64,000 nt of DNA from Chitinophagales bacterium (GCA_020636645.1 JACJXO010000001.1:310001-374000), one strand, 5' to 3'. Numbered from the stretch's first letter, positions 1 through 9,542 are shown. Numbers and translations: made by a program. Notes: generated from the letters alone by a model not told the origin.

Positions 1-454
1 CGTGGTCTCCATCGGCCAGAATGCCGGCGAAACTCTTTCCGATATTTCCGCCCATGGCCACATCAAGGCCGGCACGATGGAGTATCCACCAGGTCATTTT
101 GGTGGTAGTGCTTTTTCCATTGCTGCCAGTGATGGCGATGATCTTTCCATGGCAGTGACGGAATCCGAATTCCAGTTCACCTACCACCGGAATACCCTTT
201 TCTCTGATGGCCCGGAGTACCGGTACGGATTCCGGTATTCCCGGGCTTTTGATCACTTCATCAGCCGCAAGAATGCGTTCCATTGAGTGCCGGCCTTCTT
301 CAAAAGCAATACCTTCTGCCTGCAGCATCATCCTGTACTTTTCTGCGATCTTTCCCTTGTCAGACACGAATACATCGTATCCTTTGCGCACAGCGAGGCG
401 GGCGGCACCGGTGCCACTTTCTCCTGCTCCCAATATGACCATGCGCTGCTTCAA
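1..454 (-). CDS. murD: UDP-N-acetylmuramoylalanine--D-glutamate ligase, MurD (5' part only)
   Basis: Cytoplasmic Mur ligase that adds D-glutamate to UDP-MurNAc-L-alanine. Only the N-terminal ~150 residues are in the window; the gene runs off the left edge. Visible are an N-terminal Rossmann-like motif (VILGAGESGTG), the SPGIP motif, and the ATP-binding loop ITGSNGKSTT near residue 120, all typical of MurD. It is the last visible gene of the dcw cluster. The start is ambiguous: TTG at 454 gives MKQRMVILGAG, close to the family N-terminus and 3 nt after the mraY stop; the first ATG is at 442. The identity is secure, the start is not. Confidence 0.92.
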   Translation of the reverse strand, partial: MKQRMVILGAGESGTGAARLAVRKGYDVFVSDKGKIAEKYRMMLQAEGIAFEEGRHSMERILAADEVIKSPGIPESVPVLRAIREKGIPVVGELEFGFRHCHGKIIAITGSNGKSTTTKMTWWILHRAGLDVAMGGNIGKSFAGILADGDH

Positions 455-457
455 GGA

Positions 458-1762
458 TTATCTGACTTTGAGGGTTACGATGGTGATGATGGCCAGGAAA
501 ACACCCACGATCCAGAAGCGGGCTACGATCTTGGTCTCGTGCATGCCTGATTTCTGATAGTGGTGATGGAGCGGCGACATGCGGAAGATGCGCCTGCCTT
601 CGCCATACTTTCGTTTGGTGTACTTGAAATAGCTTACCTGCATCATCACACTGAGATTCTCCATGAGAAAAATGCCGCAGAGGATGGGGATAAGCAGCTC
701 CTTTCTGATGATGATGGCCAATGATGCGATGATGCCGCCAATGGCCAGACTTCCCGTATCGCCCATGAACACCTGTGCCGGGAATGCATTGTACCAGAGA
801 AAGCCCACACAGGCTCCGATCAATGCAGCAGAGAATACCACCAGCTCACCTGAGTTTGGGATGTACATGATATTGAGGTAGTCTGCAAACAGAAAGTTAC
901 CGGCTACGTATGAAAATATCAGTAATGTAAAAACTATGATCGACGAGGTGCCCGCTGCAAGACCGTCCAGACCATCGGTCAGGTTGGCCCCATTCGAAAC
1001 GGCCGTGATTATGGTGATGATGATGAGTATATAAATGACAGGGAAAACCCATCCACGTGCATTCTTCGGCGCCCATGCCACCAGCCATTCATAGTCAAAC
1101 TCATTGTTCTTGACGAAAGGGATGGTGGTGATACTGGAACGGGTATCGTGCGACAGGTACCTGGTGCCATCGGCATTCAGCATACCGTTACCTTCCAGCA
1201 ACACCTCGTTGGCATCATACGATTCCACCGGTTTTCCAACAGGCTGGCCGTTCTCCACTTCATACACATAGATGTGCTCATAATCTCTGATCTTGACATC
1301 ATCACTGAAATACAGCACCAGACCTACAATCAAACCCAGCACTATCTGCCCAAGCAGTTTGAACTTTGCACGAAGACCTTCCTTGTTCTTGCGGAACACC
1401 TTGATGTAGTCATCCAGGAAACCGATGATGCCCATCCAAACAGTTACAATGAGCATAAGAATGATGTAGATGTTACCCAGATCAGCGAACAGCAAAGTGG
1501 GAATGATGAGGCTGATCAGGATGATGATACCTCCCATAGTAGGTGTACCTTTTTTACTCAGTTGTCCTTCCAGGCCAAGGTCACGGATGCTCTCGCCTAT
1601 CTGTTGTTTCTGCAGGTAGCGAATGATGCGTTTGCCGAAAATGATCGAGATGATCAGGGAGAACAGTATGGCCATGGCCGCCCGGAATGAAAGGAACTGA
1701 AATAGTCCGGCTCCGGGTATGTTGAATTCAGCTTCCAGCCAGTTGAACAGATAGTACAGCAT
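458..1762 (-). CDS. mraY: Phospho-N-acetylmuramoyl-pentapeptide-transferase MraY
   Basis: Polytopic inner-membrane enzyme that transfers phospho-MurNAc-pentapeptide to undecaprenyl phosphate, making lipid I. Seen in the 434-residue protein: the Asp pair in GFLDDY (117-118), NLTDGLDG (260-267), FMGDTGSL and a C-terminal HHHYQKSG motif, with about ten hydrophobic segments. It is some 70 residues longer than the E. coli enzyme because of a hydrophilic insertion at about 155-240; longer MraY proteins are usual in Bacteroidota. Its ATG overlaps the murE stop by 1 nt (TAATG), which indicates translational coupling. Confidence 0.97.
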   Translation of the reverse strand: MLYYLFNWLEAEFNIPGAGLFQFLSFRAAMAILFSLIISIIFGKRIIRYLQKQQIGESIRDLGLEGQLSKKGTPTMGGIIILISLIIPTLLFADLGNIYIILMLIVTVWMGIIGFLDDYIKVFRKNKEGLRAKFKLLGQIVLGLIVGLVLYFSDDVKIRDYEHIYVYEVENGQPVGKPVESYDANEVLLEGNGMLNADGTRYLSHDTRSSITTIPFVKNNEFDYEWLVAWAPKNARGWVFPVIYILIIITIITAVSNGANLTDGLDGLAAGTSSIIVFTLLIFSYVAGNFLFADYLNIMYIPNSGELVVFSAALIGACVGFLWYNAFPAQVFMGDTGSLAIGGIIASLAIIIRKELLIPILCGIFLMENLSVMMQVSYFKYTKRKYGEGRRIFRMSPLHHHYQKSGMHETKIVARFWIVGVFLAIITIVTLKVR

Positions 1763-3228
1763 TAGCGGTTCAGGTTTTGAAAGGTTTCCGTGATCACTTG
1801 CTTATCGTCGAAAGGGTGTTTCACACCCATTATTTCCTGATAGGTCTCATGCCCTTTACCGGCTACCAGCACCACATCGCCGGGTCTGGACAGTTTGATG
1901 GCAGTGCGGATGGCTTCTTTTCTGTCGGCGATAGACAGGGTATGCCTGCGCATCTCTTCATCCAGTCCATTCTCCATGTCGCGGATGATCAGTGCGGGAT
2001 CTTCCGTGCGGGGATTGTCTGACGTGAGCACTACCTGTGTACTCCACTTTGCTGCTGCTGCAGCCATAAGCGGGCGTTTGGTCTTGTCGCGATCTCCACC
2101 ACAACCTATTACCGTTATAATGCCCTGTTGTTTGTGCAGCATGCCACGAAGTGTTTCCAGCACTTTCTCTACGGCATCCGGTGTGTGTGCATAGTCAACC
2201 ACAGCGGTCAGGTTCTGCTCAGCGGCACGCAATACTTCAAAGCGACCATTTACTTTACCCAGTGCGCTGAGTGCAGGTAAAACTTCCTGTTTGCTGAGGC
2301 CGAGCAAACGTGCCACGCTATAAACCGCCAGCAGATTCCAGGCATTGAATTCGCCGGTCAGTCTGGAATGAAATTCTTCGCCATCGAGTTTCAGTTGCAG
2401 ACCTGTGATCTCATTGGCAATGATGCGGCAAGTGAAATCACCATCGCTCTTAACTGAGAAGCGGCGGGTGTCTGCCTTTGTGTTCTGCAGCATCACTGAT
2501 GCCCTTTTGTCATCTGCATTTACCAGTGCAAAGGCAGATGCAGGTAAAGCATCAAAGAACATTTTCTTTGCGGCGATATAATTATCAAATGTGCCGTGGT
2601 AGTCCAGGTGATCATGGGTGATATTGGTGAAAACAGCTCCGCTAAATTCCAGTCCCGCTATACGGTGCTGATGTGCGGCATGAGAACTCACCTCCATGAA
2701 GGCATGGCTGCATCCGGCATCAACCATCTGCCGTAGGATGCGATTGAGTTGCACCGGATCAGGTGTGGTATGAGTAGCCGGCAGTACTTCCTTCAGAATG
2801 CGGTTCTCAATGGTTGAGAGCAATCCCGTAGGATAACCCAGTGCGGTGAACAGTTGATAGCACAATGTTGCAGTGGTGGTCTTGCCGTTGGTACCGGTAA
2901 CTCCCACCAGTTTCAGTTCACGTGTAGGATGGTCGAAGAATGTGTGGGCTATCACCCCCAGTGCCTGGCTGCTGTTAGCCACTTCGACCCAGGTTACAGA
3001 TGTATCTGCTGCTTCGGGTATTCTTTCACATACGATCACTTCGGCGCCTGCTTTCACTACCTGAGGAATGAAAGCATGACCATCATGTGCGGTACCTTTC
3101 ACTGCGATGAACAGGGTTCCATATGCTACTTGCCGGCTATCGGCCGTAACGGCATGCACTGTTGCATCCACCCTTCCCCGCAGGGAACGCACATCCAGAT
3201 CTGTTATGAGTTGCTGCAGTGTTTTCAT
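1762..3228 (-). CDS. murE: UDP-MurNAc-L-Ala-D-Glu--meso-diaminopimelate ligase MurE
   Basis: Cytoplasmic ligase that adds the third stem-peptide residue. The 488-residue protein has the three Mur-ligase domains, an ATP loop GVTGTNGKTTT at 109-119, and a DNPRTEDP motif near residue 400. The DNPR signature is associated with meso-diaminopimelate rather than lysine specificity, so the peptidoglycan is predicted to be DAP type. The start overlaps the ftsI stop by 4 nt (ATGA) and the end overlaps mraY by 1 nt, so the run ftsL-ftsI-murE-mraY is tightly coupled. Confidence 0.97.
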   Translation of the reverse strand: MKTLQQLITDLDVRSLRGRVDATVHAVTADSRQVAYGTLFIAVKGTAHDGHAFIPQVVKAGAEVIVCERIPEAADTSVTWVEVANSSQALGVIAHTFFDHPTRELKLVGVTGTNGKTTTATLCYQLFTALGYPTGLLSTIENRILKEVLPATHTTPDPVQLNRILRQMVDAGCSHAFMEVSSHAAHQHRIAGLEFSGAVFTNITHDHLDYHGTFDNYIAAKKMFFDALPASAFALVNADDKRASVMLQNTKADTRRFSVKSDGDFTCRIIANEITGLQLKLDGEEFHSRLTGEFNAWNLLAVYSVARLLGLSKQEVLPALSALGKVNGRFEVLRAAEQNLTAVVDYAHTPDAVEKVLETLRGMLHKQQGIITVIGCGGDRDKTKRPLMAAAAAKWSTQVVLTSDNPRTEDPALIIRDMENGLDEEMRRHTLSIADRKEAIRTAIKLSRPGDVVLVAGKGHETYQEIMGVKHPFDDKQVITETFQNLNR

Positions 3229-5321
3229 CCCAGTTTCAGAAATACTTTTGCACCACGGTAGATTCCGGTACCAGGTGACAATGACTGATATACCACCTTG
3301 CCCGTTCCGCTCACTTCTACCTTCAGACCCATTGTTTCTAGCAGGTACATCGCATCGCGAAGCCCCATACCCTTGACAGATGGCATGACCTTATCCATGA
3401 TGGCCACATCAGACACTTTAGGTTTATCTGCATCTATTGAAAGCATCCACCATTCACTGCTGTTTCCAGCCGGTTCGCTGATGTCCATCCAATCCAGTAT
3501 CTCACGGAAATCACCTGCATAACCTTTGGTCCTGGTGGTTAGTCCGGCGTAGGAAGAATCGCTGGCATTGACCGGTCCTACCATGCGCAGATCATGCGAA
3601 TAAACCTTGTCTGCGATCTCGCGGAATACCGGGCCTGCTACATAACCACCGTAGAATACAAGCTTGGACGGCTCACTTACCACTACAATGCAGGAATACT
3701 TTGGGTCATCAGCCGGGAAGTATCCTGCGAAGCTGGCCAGGTAAGAAGTGTTGCTGTAGAAACGGTTCACCAAACGTTGTGCTGTACCGGTTTTTCCGGC
3801 TATTTTATAATGATCATTTCGTATATTTTTTGCTGTACCACTGTCAACCACCATTTCCAGACATGCCTGTACTTGCTTTAAGGTTTTGTCGCTACATATT
3901 TTCTGATTAAGCACTACAGGCTTATAGGTTTCCTGCATTTGCCCGTAGCGGGATGTGCCTTCCACCAACATGGGCTGCATCATCTTTCCGTCGTTGGCCA
4001 CTGCATTGTAAAAGGTGAGCATTTGCAGAGGGGTGATCTCCAGTTCATAGCCCACGCTCATCCAAGGGAGAGTAACACCAGACCAGTTCTTTTTATCTGA
4101 CGGATCCAGCTTGAATTTCGGTGCGGGTTCACCCGGAATACAGACACCGGTTGGTTTATCCAGCCCGATATCTGTGATATGCTTAACATACTTCTCCTTA
4201 TTGGTGCGGTAGTGTTCAGTGACCAGTCTGCTGATGCCCACATTGGAGGAATTGGCAAAGGCTTTTTCAACCGTCACATTGCGGTATTCATGCTTGCCTT
4301 CACTGTCTTTCATGACCCTGTCGCCATACTGATAAGTGCCCAGATTGAGGTCAACACTGTCCTGAATGGTCACGTAACCATCTTCCAGTAAGGCCATCAG
4401 AGAAAAAAGCTTAAAGGTGGAACCGGGTTCCACTTTGGTGCCCACTGCATAGTTGAGTACTTCGGCATAATTGCCTTCTTCCAGTCTGGTCAGGTTACTG
4501 ATGGCCCGGATCTTACCGGTAGCTACTTCCATTACTACAGCGGTTCCCCAGGCAGCATCGTTCTTGATGAGAATACGACGCAAGGCTGTTTCTGTAATAT
4601 CCTGGATGTTTACATCAATAGTTGTAATGATATCGAGCCCGTCAACCGGATCAACCTGGTTGGCATCGTTGAGCGGCATCCATACATTGCCTGCAACCCT
4701 GCGTTGTAACTGCAATCCGGTAACCCCTGCCAGCACAGAGTCATAGGCTCCTTCCAGGCCAACTTTATTATTTTCCCGTTCAATACCAACAGTTCTCGAA
4801 GCCAGGCTGCCATAGGGTCTTTCTCTTACCTGGATCTCTTCTTTGTAGAGACCTCCCCTATTTCTGCCCAGGCGAAAAACGGGCAGTTTTTGCAATTCAT
4901 AGTATTGAGGAACGGTTGCCTTTTTATGCAGTACCAGGTACTTGGATTCCGTGCGTCGTGCCTGCAGGATCTTTTCCTTATAATAAGATGGCGGCTGATC
5001 TTTCAACACCCGGCTTAAACCAAGGCACAACGAGTCAAGATCTCTGGCAAATACTTTGGCGTCTATCACTGATGGATCCATGATGACGCGGTAGTATGGA
5101 AAGGAGGCCGCCAGCAGGGAGCCGTCTTCTGCGTAGATGCTTCCGCGTTTGGCAGCGATGGATACAGACTTGATCTGTTTTTCACTTGCATCAGCACGGA
5201 GATCTTCTCCTTCCACCAGTTGAATGCGGAGAATCTGCACGACGATGGCTACCCCCGCCAGCACAAAGAAGGCGTAGGTGAGGTATAACCTCCAGAGAAT
5301 ATCTTTTTTGACTTCCGTCAT
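3225..5321 (-). CDS. ftsI: Division transpeptidase FtsI (PBP3-like) with C-terminal PASTA domain
   Basis: Septal peptidoglycan transpeptidase anchored in the inner membrane. The 698-residue protein has a short cytoplasmic tail, one N-terminal membrane segment (about 13-32), a PBP dimer domain, and a transpeptidase domain with the three active-site motifs STFK (301-304), SSN (358-360) and KTG (510-512). A PASTA domain occupies about residues 638-698, as is common in Bacteroidota FtsI but absent from E. coli FtsI. It overlaps ftsL and murE by 4 nt each. The neighbourhood and the class B architecture make FtsI more likely than PBP2. Confidence 0.95.
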   Translation of the reverse strand: MTEVKKDILWRLYLTYAFFVLAGVAIVVQILRIQLVEGEDLRADASEKQIKSVSIAAKRGSIYAEDGSLLAASFPYYRVIMDPSVIDAKVFARDLDSLCLGLSRVLKDQPPSYYKEKILQARRTESKYLVLHKKATVPQYYELQKLPVFRLGRNRGGLYKEEIQVRERPYGSLASRTVGIERENNKVGLEGAYDSVLAGVTGLQLQRRVAGNVWMPLNDANQVDPVDGLDIITTIDVNIQDITETALRRILIKNDAAWGTAVVMEVATGKIRAISNLTRLEEGNYAEVLNYAVGTKVEPGSTFKLFSLMALLEDGYVTIQDSVDLNLGTYQYGDRVMKDSEGKHEYRNVTVEKAFANSSNVGISRLVTEHYRTNKEKYVKHITDIGLDKPTGVCIPGEPAPKFKLDPSDKKNWSGVTLPWMSVGYELEITPLQMLTFYNAVANDGKMMQPMLVEGTSRYGQMQETYKPVVLNQKICSDKTLKQVQACLEMVVDSGTAKNIRNDHYKIAGKTGTAQRLVNRFYSNTSYLASFAGYFPADDPKYSCIVVVSEPSKLVFYGGYVAGPVFREIADKVYSHDLRMVGPVNASDSSYAGLTTRTKGYAGDFREILDWMDISEPAGNSSEWWMLSIDADKPKVSDVAIMDKVMPSVKGMGLRDAMYLLETMGLKVEVSGTGKVVYQSLSPGTGIYRGAKVFLKLG

Positions 5322-5668
5322 TTGTCTATGATGGTATAAGGTGGATCGGTCAGTTCATACATCTGCTGGTCTCTGACCCGCTCTGCAACAGTGCTTTGCC
5401 TGCTGTATCTGGTCAGTTCATTCTTGGCATCGTTGAATTCCCATTGCGCTTCGGTCATTTGTTGCTCGGTATTGCGCAGGTCTTTCACCATGGTCACGCC
5501 GCGATGATTGTTCCAGATGTAGAAGAATCCCAGCATGAGCAGAAAAATGAAGAATGGAATACTGCTGGCGATGTAGTCTGTCTGGAGAAAGGGCACCTTT
5601 TCCAGGTTGCGGAGAAGCGCAGCCAGCGACACGTTCTTTTTTCGTTTGCTGTCTGTCTGCCTGGTCAT
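5318..5668 (-). CDS. ftsL: FtsL-like division protein
   Basis: Small bitopic division protein predicted to act with FtsI and FtsW. The 116-residue product has a basic cytoplasmic N-terminus, a single membrane segment around residues 33-53 (IPFFIFLLMLGFFYIW), and a periplasmic region rich in charged residues that could form a coiled coil. Sequence similarity across this family is weak; the call rests on topology, length and position between rsmH and ftsI, with a 4-nt ATGA overlap with ftsI. In Bacteroidota such proteins are often annotated only as FtsL-like or S-adenosyl-methyltransferase-associated. Confidence 0.8.
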   Translation of the reverse strand: MTRQTDSKRKKNVSLAALLRNLEKVPFLQTDYIASSIPFFIFLLMLGFFYIWNNHRGVTMVKDLRNTEQQMTEAQWEFNDAKNELTRYSRQSTVAERVRDQQMYELTDPPYTIIDK

Positions 5669-5684
5669 ATTGGTCTTTCGTTTT

Positions 5685-6581
5685 TTATTGCCTTTCAGCT
5701 ATTCTCATCCGTGCACTTCCTGCTCGCGGATTGTTTTTGATCTCTTCTGCCTCAGGCACCACCGGCTTTCGGGCGATGATGCGGAAGTGCTCTTCTTTTT
5801 GCCCCGTCATATTGGCGGGATTGTCATCTTCATGGGGGCGTAATGCGTCTTTCACAATTCTGTCTTCGAGAGAGTGATAGCTGATGACCACCAACCTTCC
5901 GCCGGGCTGAAGGATCTCTGCAGCATCCTGCAGCATGTCCTGCAAACCGTTGAGCTCATCATTGACTGCGATGCGGAGTGCCTGAAACACCTGTGCCAGG
6001 TATTTGTGCCTTTCGCCTTTCATCACGGTCTCGGCCAGCCTGACAAGATCACCGGTGGTCAGCAGCGGCGATTGCACCCTGGTCATGGTGATCGCTCTGG
6101 CCAGCTGTCTGGCATTTCGCAGTTCTGCGTTCTTGCTGAACATGTCCTGGAGAGCTGCTTCATCCCATTGCGCCAGGATACCTGCGGCAGTTGTTCCTGC
6201 TTCTGTGTTCATCCGCATATCGAGCGGAGCATCGAAGCGGTAAGAGAATCCTCTGGAGGCTTCATCGAACTGGTGGGAAGACACTCCCAGATCTGCCAGT
6301 ATGCCGTTCACCTGATCGATGCCAGCAACCCGCAACATGCGCTTCAGATAACGGTAGTTCCAGGGGATGAGCAGGAAACGATCATCGTTTGGTGCATTCT
6401 CAGCTGCTTCCGGATCCTGGTCAAAAGCGATCAGTTTTCCAAGTGGCCCGAGTTCATTCAGGATAGCCCGGCTATGACCGCCACCACCGAAGGTGACATC
6501 TACATAGATACCGTCAGGGATGATGTTAAGTGCGCTTACGCTTTCATGTAAAAGAACTGGTATGTGGTAGGCCTCACTCAT
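5685..6581 (-). CDS. rsmH: 16S rRNA (cytosine1402-N4)-methyltransferase RsmH
   Basis: SAM-dependent methyltransferase for C1402 of 16S rRNA. The 298-residue protein shows the RsmH N-terminus (HIPVLLHESV), the SAM motif VDVTFGGGGHSRAIL, FDQDPEA, LADLGVSSHQ, RGFSYR, and the late motif RLVVISYHSLEDRIVK. The C-terminal NPRAGSARMRIAE is also typical. Its start overlaps the end of mraZ by 8 nt, the usual dcw order. The gap to ftsL is 16 nt. Confidence 0.97.
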   Translation of the reverse strand: MSEAYHIPVLLHESVSALNIIPDGIYVDVTFGGGGHSRAILNELGPLGKLIAFDQDPEAAENAPNDDRFLLIPWNYRYLKRMLRVAGIDQVNGILADLGVSSHQFDEASRGFSYRFDAPLDMRMNTEAGTTAAGILAQWDEAALQDMFSKNAELRNARQLARAITMTRVQSPLLTTGDLVRLAETVMKGERHKYLAQVFQALRIAVNDELNGLQDMLQDAAEILQPGGRLVVISYHSLEDRIVKDALRPHEDDNPANMTGQKEEHFRIIARKPVVPEAEEIKNNPRAGSARMRIAERQ

Positions 6582-7029
6582 CGGGAGTATTACCCATCAC
6601 TTCTTCCGCCAGTCCTGCGAAATCGTCGGAGTTCATGTCGATGGTGCTGTGGTACTGTTTCTTATCCCATACCTCCACCTTTCCCTGGAAGGCCGACAGC
6701 ACCAGCTCTTTGGTGATGTTGGCGTAGTCCTGAAGGGGTTTAGGCAGGAGAACCCTTTCGCTGGCATCCAGTGTGAGCTCGGTAGCACCGCTCATGAAGT
6801 AGCGCACGAAGTCGCGGTTCTTCTTCACGAACATGTTGAGGCTGTTCAGACGGGCACTCACCTTTTGCCATTCAGAGTAGGGATACAGTACCAGGCATTT
6901 CTCGAAACCTCGGGTGATGACGAAGCGTGCATTGTCATCGGCGCTCAGCTGCTTGATCAGCGCTGACGGCACCTTGACCCTCCCTTTGGGATCCATGCTT
7001 ACTTCAAATTCGCCTAATAAACCCGACAT
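6574..7029 (-). CDS. mraZ: Transcriptional regulator MraZ
   Basis: DNA-binding regulator of the dcw cluster. The 151-residue product has two SpoVT/AbrB-like MraZ repeats: the first starts LLGEFEVSMDPKGRVKVPSAL, the second is around GATELTLDASERVLLPKPLQDY. The ATG at 7029 is preferred because MSGLLGEFE is the normal family N-terminus; the longer reading frame back to 7089 would run into the operator boxes. The MraZ operator described separately lies about 45-80 bp upstream, so autorepression is likely. Confidence 0.95.
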   Translation of the reverse strand: MSGLLGEFEVSMDPKGRVKVPSALIKQLSADDNARFVITRGFEKCLVLYPYSEWQKVSARLNSLNMFVKKNRDFVRYFMSGATELTLDASERVLLPKPLQDYANITKELVLSAFQGKVEVWDKKQYHSTIDMNSDDFAGLAEEVMGNTPDE

Positions 7030-7073
7030 AATTCCTGTTCTGGTGGAAATGTATCGTAAAACTGACGCAAATA

Positions 7074-7108
7074 TTCCATTTTCTCCCACTTTCTCCCACT
7101 TTAACCCA
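7074..7108 (-). promoter_or_regulatory. MraZ operator: 10-bp-spaced TGGGN boxes
   Basis: On the minus strand there are three direct boxes TGGGT (7104-7108), TGGGA (7094-7098) and TGGGA (7084-7088), each exactly 10 bp apart, followed in phase by a weaker TGGAA (7074-7078). MraZ is known to bind TGGGN repeats separated by 5-nt spacers upstream of mraZ. The boxes sit 45-79 bp upstream of the mraZ ATG. Confidence 0.88.
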
Positions 7109-7251
7109 CCTATTTTTATTCACAAACAATGCACACTGGTTACGCACAATTGTGGATGACAGCTAAAAACGGGTCCTAGAGGTGCAGATCACCCTGTCAC
7201 AGAGTGCCGCAAACAGTGGGGGCAAGCGAGAAGAAACGGAAGCTTAGGTGC

Positions 7252-7286
7252 AAAAAAAAGCGGTGGTCAGCCATGCTGACCACCGC
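7252..7286 (-). terminator. Rho-independent terminator after pgk
   Basis: A perfect 12-bp stem (7260-7271 paired with 7275-7286) with a 3-nt loop, followed on the minus strand by eight T residues (7259-7252). It lies 28 bp past the pgk stop and separates gapA-pgk from the dcw cluster. Confidence 0.95.
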
Positions 7287-7313
7287 AGGTGGTATTACTA
7301 ATGATATGAATTA

Positions 7314-8507
7314 TCAGTTCAGGGCTGCTACCCCGGGAAGCTCTTTTCCTTCAAAGAACTCCAGCATGGCGCCGCCACCTGTGCTTACGTAACTGACCTT
7401 ATCAGACAGATGGAAGGTATTGATAGCCGCTACAGAATCGCCGCCACCTACCAAAGAGTATGCACCCTGAGCAGACGCACGGGCAATGGCCTGGGCTACT
7501 TCTGCAGTACCTTTCTGAAATGCTTCCATTTCGAAAACACCCATCGGGCCATTCCAGAGGATGGTCTTGCTTTGAGCGATCACATAGCTGAATTCCCGCA
7601 GGGCGGCTGGTCCGATGTCGAGGCCCATCCATCCGTCAGGGATCTCCTTGCTGGCGGTTACCTGCGTGGCAGCATCTGCAGCGAACCTGTCGGCCAGGAT
7701 ACTGTCTTCCGGCAGGTACACGTTCACCCCTTTTGCTGAAGCCTGTTCCAGAAGCTGAAGAGCAGCATCCAGTCGGTCTTCTTCGCACAGCGAGCTGCCG
7801 ATGTGGCCACCTTGTGCTTTATAAAAAGTATAGGCCATTCCTCCGCCAATAATGATGTTATCGGCCAGGTCCAGCAGTTTCTCCAGAATGAGGATCTTAT
7901 CGCTCACCTTGGCACCGCCTATGATCGCGGTGAAGGGTTTTTCAGCATTTCGCAACACTTTCGTTCCGGCTTCCACTTCCGCTGCCAGCAACAGGCCGGC
8001 CATTCGATGACCTGCGTCGAAGAACTTTGCTACGATGGTAGTGGAGGCGTGTGCCCGGTGAGCAGTGCCAAAGGCATCATTCACATAAACGTCTCCAAGA
8101 CGGGAAAGCTGTTCTGCAAAGTCCTCATCTCCTTTGGTCTCTTCCGGATGAAAGCGAAGATTTTCCAGCAGCAGCACCTCACCCGGTTGCAGTTTCGAAG
8201 CTGCTGATGCAGCTGACTCACCGATGCAATCAGTGGCGAAAAGAACCGGTCTGCCCAGAAGCGATTCCAGCCTTCCGATCACATGCTTCATACTGTACTT
8301 CTCTTCCGGACCGTCTTTCGGTCTGCCCAGATGCGACATCAGAATGACGGATCCGCCATCGCCAAGGATCTTATTGATGGTAGGAAGAGCTGCTCTTAAT
8401 CTGGTATCATCGGTCACAGCCTGGGTCTCCTTGTCCAGCGGTACGTTGAAATCGACCCGGATCAGGGCTTTATGTCCATTGAAATCAAAATCAGTAATGG
8501 TGTTCAT
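7314..8507 (-). CDS. pgk: Phosphoglycerate kinase
   Basis: Glycolytic enzyme that transfers phosphate from 1,3-bisphosphoglycerate to ADP. The 397-residue protein is full length, with the substrate-binding N-terminus KALIRVDFNVPL, SHLGRP, the central AIIGGAKVSDKI, and the C-terminal nucleotide site ending in YSLVGGGDSVAAI and STGGGAMLEF. It lies 24 nt downstream of gapA in the same direction and is followed by a strong terminator, so gapA-pgk is a two-gene glycolytic operon. Confidence 0.98.
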   Translation of the reverse strand: MNTITDFDFNGHKALIRVDFNVPLDKETQAVTDDTRLRAALPTINKILGDGGSVILMSHLGRPKDGPEEKYSMKHVIGRLESLLGRPVLFATDCIGESAASAASKLQPGEVLLLENLRFHPEETKGDEDFAEQLSRLGDVYVNDAFGTAHRAHASTTIVAKFFDAGHRMAGLLLAAEVEAGTKVLRNAEKPFTAIIGGAKVSDKILILEKLLDLADNIIIGGGMAYTFYKAQGGHIGSSLCEEDRLDAALQLLEQASAKGVNVYLPEDSILADRFAADAATQVTASKEIPDGWMGLDIGPAALREFSYVIAQSKTILWNGPMGVFEMEAFQKGTAEVAQAIARASAQGAYSLVGGGDSVAAINTFHLSDKVSYVSTGGGAMLEFFEGKELPGVAALN

Positions 8508-8531
8508 AGTAGTAGTTTTCTCAGGCCCTTG

Positions 8532-9542
8532 TCAGGCGATCAGTTCAGCGAAATAGCGCACCGTGCGCACCAGCTGGCTCACGTAACTCATTTCATTATC
8601 ATACCATGCCACGGTCTTGACCAGCTGCTTGTCGCCCACGCTGATGACCTTGGTCTGGGTAGCATCAAACAGGGACCCGTACGTCATACCGATGATATCT
8701 GAGCTGACAACGGGGTCTTCGTTGTATCCCAAAGTCTCATTGGAAGCCGCCTTCATGGCAGCATGTATCTCTTCTTTAGTCACGGTCATGCCCAGCACAC
8801 AGGTAAGTTCAGTAAGAGAACCTGTTATGGTGGGAACCCTCTGTGCACCTCCATCCAGTTTACCTTTCAGTTCCGGCAGCACCAAGCCGATGGCCTTGGC
8901 TGCTCCTGTCGAGTTGGGTACGATATTGGCTGCTGCAGCTCTTGCACGACGCAGATCACCTTTGCTATGCGGTGCATCGAGGGTGTTCTGGTCGTTGGTA
9001 TAGGAGTGCACCGTGGTCATGCTGCCGATGGCGATGCCGAAATTCTTATGCAGTACCTGTGCCATGGGAGCCAGGCAGTTGGTGGTACAAGAAGCGCAGG
9101 AGATGATGGTCTCTGATCCGTCCAGGATATCATGGTTCACATTGAAAACCACTGTTTTCATGTCGCCGGTTGCTGGAGCCGAAATGACCACTCTTTTGGC
9201 GCCAGCGGTAATATGGGCATGTGCTTTCTCTTCACTGGTGAAGAAACCGGTTGATTCAATGACCACATCGACTTCGTGTTTCCCCCATGGGATGTCTGCC
9301 GGATTGCGTTCTGCGTATATTCTAATAGCATTACCATTTACAATGATGCTGTCTTCCGTAGCACTTACTTCCTGTTCAAATCTGCCCTGAGCGCTGTCAT
9401 ACTTCAGGAGATGTGCAAGGGTCTGGGGATTGGTCAGGTCGTTGATGGCAACTACCTCCATGCCATCCAGGTCGTGGATCTGGCGGAAGACCAGTCTTCC
9501 GATGCGTCCGAATCCATTGATGGCGATCTTAATTGTATTCAT
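8532..9542 (-). CDS. gapA: Glyceraldehyde-3-phosphate dehydrogenase, type I
   Basis: NAD-dependent glycolytic dehydrogenase. The 336-residue protein begins IKIAINGFGRIGRLVFR (NAD-binding fold) and has the catalytic SCASCTTNCLAP with its nucleophilic Cys, then HSYTNDQNTLD and the C-terminal WYDNEMSYVSQLV. The ATG at 9542 is chosen because it gives the normal family N-terminus; a longer frame back to 9587 has no family support. It has its own -7 element directly upstream and is cotranscribed with pgk. Confidence 0.97.
   Translation of the reverse strand: MNTIKIAINGFGRIGRLVFRQIHDLDGMEVVAINDLTNPQTLAHLLKYDSAQGRFEQEVSATEDSIIVNGNAIRIYAERNPADIPWGKHEVDVVIESTGFFTSEEKAHAHITAGAKRVVISAPATGDMKTVVFNVNHDILDGSETIISCASCTTNCLAPMAQVLHKNFGIAIGSMTTVHSYTNDQNTLDAPHSKGDLRRARAAAANIVPNSTGAAKAIGLVLPELKGKLDGGAQRVPTITGSLTELTCVLGMTVTKEEIHAAMKAASNETLGYNEDPVVSSDIIGMTYGSLFDATQTKVISVGDKQLVKTVAWYDNEMSYVSQLVRTVRYFAELIA

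Noticed and set aside
7030..7089. Longer mraZ starting at 7089
   Set aside because: The extra 20 residues do not match the family and would overlap the operator boxes.
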